A DNA stretch of 39,529 bases. Origin: Paractinoplanes ferrugineus (GTDB lineage Bacteria; Actinomycetota; Actinomycetes; Mycobacteriales; Micromonosporaceae). Numbering within the stretch: position 1 is the stretch's first letter; each line of letters opens with the position of its first letter. The notes beneath the pieces are model-generated. The model was not told where the DNA came from. It saw nothing but the letters and a program-made list of their open reading frames with translations, and made no database searches. Shown here piece by piece: positions 32,703-39,529 of this stretch. A program made the position numbers and the translations under genes. The DNA is taken from NCBI RefSeq assembly GCF_016862195.1, contig NZ_BOMM01000088.1, forward strand, positions 1-39,529, given 5' to 3'.

Positions 32703-32789
32703 AGCACTTGCCGGCACCACCCGGCATGCTTTTCAACCACCGCTTGATCGCAGTCGTTCGACGTCTGCCGGTGCGCGGCCGTGCTCGCG

Positions 32790-32795
32790 TAGCCT
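32790..32795 (+). promoter_or_regulatory. Candidate -10 for leaderless MFS transcript
   Basis: TAGCCT is followed after exactly 7 nt by the ATG at 32803, which has no Shine-Dalgarno. No good -35 is seen. Confidence 0.4.
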
Positions 32796-32802
32796 CAGCC
32801 GC

Positions 32803-34281
32803 ATGACCGCCGCCGAGCAGAATCTCCTCCGCTACCGCAGCGCCACCGGGCGATGGGTGCTGTTCGCCACGGTGCTCGGCTCGAGTTTGGCCTTCATCGA
32901 CGCGACCGTGGTCAACATCGCGCTACCGGCGATCGGGCGCACCCTCGACTCGGATGCGGCCGGGTTGCAGTGGACCATCAACGGCTATGCGCTGAGCCTG
33001 GCCTCGCTGGTCCTGCTCGGCGGTTCGCTGGGCGACCGGTTCGGCCGCAAGCGGCTCTTCCTGATCGGCGTCACCTGGTTCGCCGCCGCCTCGCTGCTGT
33101 GCGGGCTGGCCCCGAACATCGAGTTGCTGATCGGCGCCCGGGTGCTGCAGGGCATCGGCGGCGCGCTGCTCACGCCGGGAGCGCTGGCGATCCTGGAGGC
33201 CTCGTTCGCCCGCGAGGACCGGGCTCGCGCGATCGGCGCCTGGTCGGGCCTCGGCGGCATCGGCGGCGCGCTGGGACCGTTCCTCGGTGGCTGGCTGGTC
33301 GAGGCCGGCAGCTGGCGGTACATCTTCCTGATCAACGTACCGTTCGCTCTGGTCGTGCTCCTGGTGGCGGCCCGGCACATCCCGGAGTCGCGCAACCCGG
33401 CCGCCGCCCGCCACTTCGACGTCGCCGGCGTGCTCACCGGCGCGATCGGGCTCGGCGGGCTCACCTACGGCTTCACCTCCTGGCCGATGCGCGGACCCGG
33501 CGATCCGATCGTGTTGATCTCGCTGGCCGTGGGCCTCGGCGGGCTTGTCGCGTTCGTGCTGGCCGAGCACCGCTCGCCGGAGCCGATGGTGCCGCTGCGG
33601 ATCTTCCGGACCAAGGCGTTCGCCGGCGCCAACCTGGTGACCCTGCTGGTGTACGCGGCGAACGGCGGCGTCTTCTTCCTGGTCGTGATCAATTTGCAGG
33701 TGGTCGCCGGGTTCACCCCGCTGGCCAGCGGCATCGCGATGCTCCCGGTGACCGTCCTGATGCTGCTGCTGTCGGCTCGCGCGGGAGCGCTGGGGCAACG
33801 GATCGGGCCACGCATCCCGATGACGGCCGGCCCGGTCGTGTGTGCGGCGGCGCTGGTGCTCATGTCGATGATCGGGCCGGGGGCGTCCTACCTGACCGAC
33901 GTGCTGCCCGCCGTGATCATCTTCGGGCTGGGGTTGGCGCTGCTGGTGGCGCCGCTGACCTCGACCGCGCTGGGTTCGCTCGACGACGCGTACGCCGGCA
34001 TCGCCTCCGGGGTCAACAATGCCGTCGCCCGGGCCGCCGGCCTGCTCTCGGTGGCGATCCTGCCGCTGGCCGCCGGGCTGGGGGCGGGCAACCTCACGGT
34101 GGCCGACCAGCTCCACCCGGTCTACCGGCACGCCCTGCTGATCTGCGCGGCGCTGATGGTGGGCGGCGCCGTGCTCGCGTTCTTCCTGATCCCGAGCCGG
34201 TTGACCGCCCACGCACCGGCCGACAGCTTCTGCGACCCGTGTGCCCCACCGCTGCGGAGCCCGGTCAGAAATGCGCGATGA
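32803..34281 (+). CDS. MFS multidrug efflux transporter (DHA2/EmrB-QacA type)
   Basis: A 492-residue transporter with about 14 transmembrane helices. It has the early DATVVNIALPAIG motif of DHA2 proteins, motif A (GGSLGDRFGRKRLFLIG, about residues 68-84), ARVLQGIGGALLTPGALAI, and motif C (GLGGIGGALGPFLGGWLVE). It should export drugs or other small toxic molecules by proton antiport. ATG 32803 looks leaderless. Its 3' end overlaps the convergent LD-carboxypeptidase gene by 17 bp. The IS element ends 110 bp upstream, so its expression may be altered. Confidence 0.93.
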   Translation: MTAAEQNLLRYRSATGRWVLFATVLGSSLAFIDATVVNIALPAIGRTLDSDAAGLQWTINGYALSLASLVLLGGSLGDRFGRKRLFLIGVTWFAAASLLCGLAPNIELLIGARVLQGIGGALLTPGALAILEASFAREDRARAIGAWSGLGGIGGALGPFLGGWLVEAGSWRYIFLINVPFALVVLLVAARHIPESRNPAAARHFDVAGVLTGAIGLGGLTYGFTSWPMRGPGDPIVLISLAVGLGGLVAFVLAEHRSPEPMVPLRIFRTKAFAGANLVTLLVYAANGGVFFLVVINLQVVAGFTPLASGIAMLPVTVLMLLLSARAGALGQRIGPRIPMTAGPVVCAAALVLMSMIGPGASYLTDVLPAVIIFGLGLALLVAPLTSTALGSLDDAYAGIASGVNNAVARAAGLLSVAILPLAAGLGAGNLTVADQLHPVYRHALLICAALMVGGAVLAFFLIPSRLTAHAPADSFCDPCAPPLRSPVRNAR

Positions 34282-35308
34282 TCCGCCGCTGCGGGCCGTC
34301 GATGGTCATCCGGCCGCCGTACGGGAGGATCCACTGCGGGGTCGTATGTCCGAAATCGACACCGAACACGGCAAGGGCGTCAGGGTTGTAGTCGGCCAGC
34401 GCCCGAAGCACCGCATCCCGCTGATCATCGCGATATCTCGCCCGTTCCGACTGCGGTGGCCGGTTTCCGAGGTTGCTCGCCTTGGCCGTGGCCACCACCA
34501 CCGCCGGGAACTGGGCGAGCAGGCCACGCTCGCCGGCGTTGCGCAGCATGCGGAACACCTCCTCGGCCGGCGGCATCTCCTCCGAGGTCTCCAGCAGCAG
34601 GATCGCCCCGGCGTAGTCGGCGGCCGGCCTGATCCACCGGCCGGCGGCCAGGTTCCAGTGCAGGATCTCCAGGTTGCCGCCCCAGGTCGGTCCGGAGACC
34701 ACCCGGTCGGCCCGGTGCCAGGCCAGGCCAGGGCTCGCCACCCGGGGCGCCGACGTGCTGAGCGAGGCCGGATCATCCCAGCTCAGCTCCTCGTCGCCGA
34801 ACCGGGTGACCGGGGTGATCTCGAAGTCGGTGGGGTCGAAGAGCGCGGCCCGCAAGGTGGCCAGGTGCTCCGGGTCGACGCCGGCACCACGGCCGAGGTG
34901 CACCATCGTCGAGCCGCCGTGGTAGCCGGCCACGCCGTGCATCCACAGCCAGTTCAGCAGGTTGGTGTTGTCGGAATAGCCGAAGAACGGCTTGGGGTCG
35001 GCCAGGAACGGCGCCGGGTCGAGGTGCGGCAGCACGGTGAGCTGGTCGCTGCCGCCGATCGACGCGAACACCGCCCGGATCGTCGGGTCGGCGTAGGCGG
35101 CCATCAGGTCGGCGGCGCGCGCCGCCGGTGCCGCCGCGGCCTGCCGGGTCGTCGGGAACTCCACCGGCTCGAGCTCGAGCAGCTCGCGGATCCGCTGCAT
35201 GGCGAGCTCATGGACGGCCGGGTAGACACCCGGACCGGCCCACGACGGAGAGACGACGGCTACGCGATCGCCGGGCTTGAGTTTGCGGGGGGTCTGCACC
35301 CCCGACAT
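34265..35308 (-). CDS. S66-family LD-carboxypeptidase / MccF-like peptidase
   Basis: A 347-residue serine peptidase of family S66, which cleaves L,D-peptide bonds in recycled murein peptides or, in MccF-like members, inactivates microcin-type nucleotidyl-peptides. The triad is visible: S112 in FFGYSDNT, E240 in AILLLETSEE and H321 in VDFGHTTPQ. SIGGSD near residue 83 forms the oxyanion region. The long form (about 340 residues) and WGGNLEILHW fit the MccF-like branch slightly better than classical LdcA. ATG 35308 overlaps the stop of the LuxR-type gene by one base, so the two are co-transcribed. Confidence 0.9.
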   Translation of the reverse strand: MSGVQTPRKLKPGDRVAVVSPSWAGPGVYPAVHELAMQRIRELLELEPVEFPTTRQAAAAPAARAADLMAAYADPTIRAVFASIGGSDQLTVLPHLDPAPFLADPKPFFGYSDNTNLLNWLWMHGVAGYHGGSTMVHLGRGAGVDPEHLATLRAALFDPTDFEITPVTRFGDEELSWDDPASLSTSAPRVASPGLAWHRADRVVSGPTWGGNLEILHWNLAAGRWIRPAADYAGAILLLETSEEMPPAEEVFRMLRNAGERGLLAQFPAVVVATAKASNLGNRPPQSERARYRDDQRDAVLRALADYNPDALAVFGVDFGHTTPQWILPYGGRMTIDGPQRRIIAHF

Positions 35309-35931
35309 CAGATCATCCCGGCGCGCAACGCGTAGGCCACCGCATGCGAGCGGTTGCGCAGTTTCAGTCGATGCGTCACGCCGTAGATGACGTTCTTGAC
35401 GGTCCGCTCGGAGTAGCAGAGCTTGCCGGCGATCTCGTTGGTGTCGAAGCCGTCGGCCATCAGGCGCAGCACGTCGATCTCGCGCGGGGTCAGTCCGGAC
35501 GCGTTCAACCCGTTTGGCGCGAGCACGTCGCGCTGCATCCGCTCGACCTGTTTGAGCAGTTCACCGACCAGGTTCGGGGGCATCACCCCACCGCCCACGG
35601 CGGCCGCCCGCACGCTGTGCGCGAGCCGGTCGGCGGTGACCGCCGAGCGCGGCAGGATGCCGACCACCCGGCACTCGACGGCCGTCATCAGCTCGGCCTC
35701 GAGAATCTCCTGGCAGACCAGGACGATCGGGGCGCCCACGTCCGAGCCGGCCCGGCGCAGACCGGCCACCACGTCGGGGGTGAGCCGCTCGGCCGCCGCG
35801 ACCAGTACGTCGGCGTCCTGCCGCTGGTTGCTGCGGAGCACGATCATGTCGTTCCGGAACTGGAGCAGCGCGGCCAGCCCGGCGTGACTGACCGGATCCA
35901 TCGCCTGCAACGCGACCTTCACCTGTTCCAC
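35308..35931 (-). CDS. Orphan LuxR-family regulator with degenerate receiver domain
   Basis: A 207-residue regulator. The C-terminus has a clear LuxR helix-turn-helix (GLTPREIDVLRLMADGFDTNEIAGKLCYSERTVKNVIYGVTHRL). The N-terminal half follows the receiver-fold pattern, but the acidic pocket is lost (VKVALQAMDPVSHAGL in place of a DD pair) and the phospho-acceptor position reads DVLVAAAERL with no Asp. It is therefore unlikely to be phosphorylated and may sense a ligand or be controlled by expression. GTG 35931 is chosen because GGGAGGAGG lies 6 nt upstream; the frame also extends to a GTG at 35958. It is divergent from the SARP gene. Confidence 0.85.
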   Translation of the reverse strand: MEQVKVALQAMDPVSHAGLAALLQFRNDMIVLRSNQRQDADVLVAAAERLTPDVVAGLRRAGSDVGAPIVLVCQEILEAELMTAVECRVVGILPRSAVTADRLAHSVRAAAVGGGVMPPNLVGELLKQVERMQRDVLAPNGLNASGLTPREIDVLRLMADGFDTNEIAGKLCYSERTVKNVIYGVTHRLKLRNRSHAVAYALRAGMI

Positions 35932-35988
35932 GGCCCGCCTCCTCCCACGAGTGACCACGAGGTGTGGAGCAAGTGTCGGAGAAGGTTC

Positions 35989-36017
35989 TTCACAGAATCT
36001 TCAGAGATCCTTCAGCG
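35989..36017. promoter_or_regulatory. Three TTCA-type direct repeats at 11-bp spacing, candidate SARP operator
   Basis: TTCACAG (35989), TTCAGAG (36000) and TTCAGCG (36011) begin exactly 11 bp apart, one per helical turn. SARP regulators bind heptameric direct repeats with this period. The site lies between the divergent LuxR-type and SARP genes. It could serve autoregulation or control of the LuxR-carboxypeptidase operon. Confidence 0.5.
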
Positions 36018-36112
36018 CGAGGCACAGGCCGATAGGCCAGTTCACCAGCGGCACTTCCAGCACGGAAGGCCAGCCGGGCAGGTGTGCCCATAAGGACGGT
36101 TTCTGTTATCCA

Positions 36113-36118
36113 TTGACA
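36113..36118 (+). promoter_or_regulatory. Perfect -35 element upstream of the SARP gene
   Basis: TTGACA, 49 nt before the GTG at 36167. The hexamer 17 nt further (GAAGTT) is a poor -10, so activation may be needed. Confidence 0.35.
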
Positions 36119-36166
36119 CCCGGCCCGTCTCCCTTGAAGTTGAGGACACCCATCCCGGGAGGACAC

Positions 36167-39100
36167 GTGCCGGAAGTGTTGCGCGTCAGCGTGCTCGGGC
36201 CGGTTCGCGCCTGGATCGCCGACCGGGAGATCGACCTGGGCGCGGCCCGCCAGCGGGCGGTGTTCGCGGTGCTCGCCGCGCACGCCGGCCGGCTCGTGGG
36301 CCGGGACGAGCTGATCACCGCGATCTGGGGCGACTCACCGCCGGCGACCGCGGCGGGCAGCGTGTACACGTACGTCTCGGGGCTGCGCCGCGCGTTGCCG
36401 ACCGGGCTGCTGACCACCGCGTCCGGCGGTTACCTGCTCCGCGTCGAGCCGGGTGACCTGGACGCGGCCCGGTTCCAGCAGTTGCGGTCGGCCGCCGCCG
36501 AGCTGCACGCGGCCGGCGACGACCGGTCGGCCGCCGACCGGCTGGACGAGGCGCTGGCGTTGTGGCGGGGCGACGCGTACGCGACGTTGGCCGGTCCGTT
36601 CCTGGAGCTGGACCGGCAGCGCCTGGCCGAGTTGCGGCTGGCCACCGCCGAGCAGCGGGCCCGCATCCTGCTCGATCGGGGCGGCGACGACGGCCTGATC
36701 GCCGAACTGACCGGCCTGGTCAAGGACAACCCGCTGCACGAGCCGCTGCACGAGTTGCTGATGCGGGCGCTGCACCGGGCCGGCCGGCACGCCGAGGCGC
36801 TCGAGGTGTTCCGCGGCGCCCGCCGCACCCTGGTCGCCGAGCTCGGCATCGAGCCCGGTCCGGCCCTGCAGGAGCTCCAGCGGCAGGTGCTGGCCGGTTC
36901 GGCCGAGCAGCCGGCCGCGCTTCCGGTGCCCGAGCCGTTGCGCACGGTTGTGCCGACGGCGGTCGCGAAGGCGCTCCGGGACGGTTTGAGCACCAGAGAC
37001 TGGTTCGGCCGCGAGACCGAAATCGATCATCTTCGAGGGATGGTGCGGCAGGTCGCGACCGGCACCGGCGGCTCGGTGTGGATCGAGGGCGAGCCCGGCA
37101 TCGGCAAGACCGAGCTGCTGACCCAGGCGTTCGCCGACGCGGCCCGATGCGGGTGCCGGGTGGCCTGGGCCGCGGCCGACCAGTTGGGCTCACGCGTACC
37201 TCTGCAGGTGTTGTCCCGGGCACTCGGGCTGGAGTCGGCGTCGCGGCGGCCGCGCAGCCCGCTCGCCGAGCCGGATGTCGCCGAGGACCAGATCGTCGCC
37301 TCGGTTCGCGCGTCGTGCGCCGCCGCGCCCCTGATCCTGATCGTCGATGACATGCAATGGGCGGACAGCTCCACGGTCCGGGTGTGGGAACGGCTGCAGG
37401 GACTGGTCGGCCGGCTGCCGTTGCTGCTGGTCGCGGCCTCGCGGGCGACCGACCGCCCCCGGCACGCGCCCGGTCTGCGACTCGGCCCGCTGCCCGCCGC
37501 CGATCTCGAACGCCTGGTCGCCGCGCAGGTCGGCGCCCCACCCGGCCCGAACCTGCGGTCGCTGGTGGCCCGGTCCGGCGGCAACCCGCTGTTCGCCCGC
37601 GAACTGGTCGGCGCGCTGCGCCAGCGCGATGTCATCGAGGTCGCGGGCGGGCGCGCCGACATCGGCCCGGAGGTGACCGTCGCCCCGCCCAGCACCCTGC
37701 TCGCCGCCGTGCACTCCACTCTGGACCTGCTCTCCGAGCGCACCCGCGAGGTGTTGCGGCTGGCCGCGCTGCTCGGTGCCGAGTTCTCGGTGAGCGAGGT
37801 GGTGGCCGTGACCGGGCGGTCGGCGCTCGACCTGGTCGGCGCGCTCGAGGAGGCGCTGAAGGCGGACGTGCTGGTGGACAGCGGCACCGACCTGGCCTTC
37901 CGGCACGCGTTCCTGCGCCAGGCCCTGATCGAGAGCGTGCCCCAGGCGTTGCGGGCCGGCCTGCACCGGCATGCCGCCGAGGTGCTGGCGGCCGGCGGCA
38001 GCTCGGTCACCCGGGTCGCCGAGCAATTGAACGCCTCGGCGGTCCGGTCCGGGGCGGCGGACGCGGCGGCGGGGCGGGCGGAGACGCCGGCGGTCGACAC
38101 CTGGGTGCTGAACTGGTTGCTCGCGCACCACGCCGAGGTGATCCGGCGTACCCCGCAGATCGCCGCCGACCTGATCCGGCGCGCTCTGCGCACCGATCTC
38201 CCGTCCGCCGCGCAGCGCGGCGTGCTGCTCGTCGCCCTGGTCCGGCTCGAGTTCCGGCGCGAGCGATTCCCGATGACCGAGGCCGAGGAGGCGATGAGCC
38301 TCGCCACCGATCCGGCCGACCGGGCCGAGATGCGCCAGTTGCTGGCCACCATGCGCTACCGCCGGGGCGAGACGGCCGAGGCGGTGGCCATGCTGCGGGA
38401 GGCGGTCGACGATCCGCGGGTGCCGACCATCTGGCAGACCCGGCACCGGGTGCTGCTCGCCAACTTCCGGCGCGGCGACCTCGACAATCTCGACGAGGCG
38501 GAGCGGCGGGCCGAGGCGGTGCACGCCGAGGCGGTGGCGGCCGGGCAACCCTACGAGACCGCGTTCGCGCTGCAGACGATCTGGCTGACCAGCTCGATCC
38601 GGCGCGACCACGAACGCGCTCTCGATCACGTCGATCGGGCGCTGGCCGTGGTCGCCCACCGGGACGAGCTGACCGGGACCTACTTCGATCTGCTCGACAA
38701 CCGGCTGTTCTCGCTGCAAAATCTGGACCGTCTCGACGAGGCCCAGCGCACCCTGCGGACCGCCGCCGAATTCGCCGCCGAGCACCGGCTGACCGCCAAC
38801 ATGCAGGTGGCGACCGCGGTGCAGAACTACTGGCTGGGCCGGTGGGACGAGGCGCTGGCCGAGGTGTCGGCGGTGACCGAGGACGGCCCCGGCATCCTGT
38901 TCCACGGCCTGCGCGAGCCGGGCGCGGTGACCATGCTGATGCACGGGGTGGCCGCCCTGATCGCGCTGCACCGGGACGCCCGCGACCTCGCCGCCGCCCA
39001 CCTGGACGCGGCCGACGCGGTGCCGGCCAGCGAGGCCGAGCGGGAGAACTGCGACTTCCTGCTGGTGGCGCGGGCACTCGCGGCCGAGCAGCAGGGCCGG

Positions 39101-39502
39101 CCGGCGCTCGACCTGCTGGCGCCACTGCTCCAGCCGTCGTACGCGCCGATGATGCTGCGCCACCAGTGGCTGCCCGACGTCATGCGCCTCGCCCTGCGCG
39201 AGTCCAGGGTGGACATCGCCGACCAGGCCGCCCGGATCTGCGCGACCGAGGCCGCCCGGGAAGTGCGCCCGGCCCGGGCCCACGCCGCCCACCTGCGCTG
39301 CGAGGCGTTGCGGACCGGCGATCCGGCACCGGCCCGCGCGGCCGCCGAGCACTACCGCAGGGTCGGCCGCCGCTTCGAACTGGCGGCCGCGCTGGAGGAC
39401 GCCGCGGTGCTGGCCGGCGAGCGGCCGGACGAGGCGTTGCGCCTTTACACCTCGATGTCGGCGCGCTGGGACATGGCGCGGATATCGAAGGCCTTCGTCT
39501 AG
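36167..39502 (+). CDS. AfsR/SARP-family transcriptional activator with ATPase and TPR-like domains
   Basis: A 1111-residue regulator. Residues 1-95 form an OmpR-like winged helix (VSVLGPVRAWIADREIDLG...SVYTYVSGLRRALP); 100-245 is the bacterial transcriptional activation domain (LHELLMRALHRAGRHAEALEVFRGARRTLVAELGIEPGP). A nucleotide-binding domain follows, with Walker A GEPGIGKTELL near 308-318 and Walker B LILIVDDMQWAD near D394-D395. The remaining 600 residues are helical repeats (TPR-like). This is the large SARP architecture that activates secondary-metabolite genes, with ATP-gated activity. GTG 36167 has GGGAGG 4 nt upstream; extension to 35951 is unsupported. No biosynthetic cluster is in the window, so its target is unknown; the MFS pump and MccF-like peptidase next door hint at resistance functions of an adjacent cluster. 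The gene is complete. Confidence 0.92.
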   Translation: MPEVLRVSVLGPVRAWIADREIDLGAARQRAVFAVLAAHAGRLVGRDELITAIWGDSPPATAAGSVYTYVSGLRRALPTGLLTTASGGYLLRVEPGDLDAARFQQLRSAAAELHAAGDDRSAADRLDEALALWRGDAYATLAGPFLELDRQRLAELRLATAEQRARILLDRGGDDGLIAELTGLVKDNPLHEPLHELLMRALHRAGRHAEALEVFRGARRTLVAELGIEPGPALQELQRQVLAGSAEQPAALPVPEPLRTVVPTAVAKALRDGLSTRDWFGRETEIDHLRGMVRQVATGTGGSVWIEGEPGIGKTELLTQAFADAARCGCRVAWAAADQLGSRVPLQVLSRALGLESASRRPRSPLAEPDVAEDQIVASVRASCAAAPLILIVDDMQWADSSTVRVWERLQGLVGRLPLLLVAASRATDRPRHAPGLRLGPLPAADLERLVAAQVGAPPGPNLRSLVARSGGNPLFARELVGALRQRDVIEVAGGRADIGPEVTVAPPSTLLAAVHSTLDLLSERTREVLRLAALLGAEFSVSEVVAVTGRSALDLVGALEEALKADVLVDSGTDLAFRHAFLRQALIESVPQALRAGLHRHAAEVLAAGGSSVTRVAEQLNASAVRSGAADAAAGRAETPAVDTWVLNWLLAHHAEVIRRTPQIAADLIRRALRTDLPSAAQRGVLLVALVRLEFRRERFPMTEAEEAMSLATDPADRAEMRQLLATMRYRRGETAEAVAMLREAVDDPRVPTIWQTRHRVLLANFRRGDLDNLDEAERRAEAVHAEAVAAGQPYETAFALQTIWLTSSIRRDHERALDHVDRALAVVAHRDELTGTYFDLLDNRLFSLQNLDRLDEAQRTLRTAAEFAAEHRLTANMQVATAVQNYWLGRWDEALAEVSAVTEDGPGILFHGLREPGAVTMLMHGVAALIALHRDARDLAAAHLDAADAVPASEAERENCDFLLVARALAAEQQGRPALDLLAPLLQPSYAPMMLRHQWLPDVMRLALRESRVDIADQAARICATEAAREVRPARAHAAHLRCEALRTGDPAPARAAAEHYRRVGRRFELAAALEDAAVLAGERPDEALRLYTSMSARWDMARISKAFV

Positions 39503-39529
39503 TTCCGGCGCCGGTCGGCGTGGCGCGCA

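Noticed and set aside
35951..36166. N-terminal extension of the SARP protein to 35951
   Set aside because: It would cover the phased repeats and the TTGACA element; GTG 36167 has GGGAGG and starts directly at the winged-helix domain.

Overview
The window is high-GC DNA with frequent GTG starts, purine-rich Shine-Dalgarno sites, several apparently leaderless genes, a SARP/AfsR-type regulator and MMPL, LuxR and HisKA_3 proteins. This fits a filamentous actinomycete, most likely of the Micromonosporaceae (Actinoplanes-like). That placement is inferred from gene content; no rRNA or tRNA is present to confirm it.

Layout. (1) 21-2318: a soluble GAF-GAF-GGDEF-EAL cyclic-di-GMP enzyme. (2) 2525-6445: a DeoR regulator followed by a lipoprotein and two permeases of a polyol/sugar ABC importer with no ATPase; an APC-type permease (6512-8110) and two small unknown genes follow. 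(3) 8812-11058: a membrane-anchored GGDEF-EAL protein whose EAL domain lacks the DDF metal triad. (4) 11168-12644: pseH and pseI of pseudaminic acid synthesis, convergent with a large methyltransferase-like gene (12641-14497). (5) A long minus-strand run read from 23609 down to 12641: an acyl carrier protein, an SDR ketoreductase, an ANL adenylating enzyme, a LuxE-type acyl-protein synthetase and a LuxC-type acyl reductase (all overlapping), then a sensor kinase, a LuxR response regulator, an MMPL exporter and the methyltransferase-like gene. (6) 23797-30173, divergent from the acyl cassette: pseB, pseC, a possible glycosyltransferase, a second methyltransferase-like paralogue with tandem repeats, pseF and pseG. 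(7) 30151-39502: a quinone oxidoreductase, a complete IS4-family element (31182-32692) with a 10-bp target duplication, an MFS drug-efflux pump, an S66 LD-carboxypeptidase, an orphan LuxR regulator and a SARP.

Working together. All six steps from UDP-GlcNAc to CMP-pseudaminic acid can be assigned (PseB, C, H, G, I, F), split into two blocks about 11 kb apart. Between them lies a Lux-like acyl-activation and acyl-reduction cassette without luciferase. The shared divergent promoter region and the two methyltransferase-like paralogues suggest one surface-glycan or glycolipid system: a nonulosonic acid, a special acyl or aldehyde-derived group, modification by the paralogues, transfer by the 25914-26741 product, and perhaps MMPL-mediated export under the local two-component system. 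The pathway assignment is strong; the link between the acyl cassette and the sugar is inference.

No CRISPR array, tRNA, rRNA, prophage or replication origin was seen. Starts are chosen from Shine-Dalgarno position, overlap with the preceding gene and family conservation.
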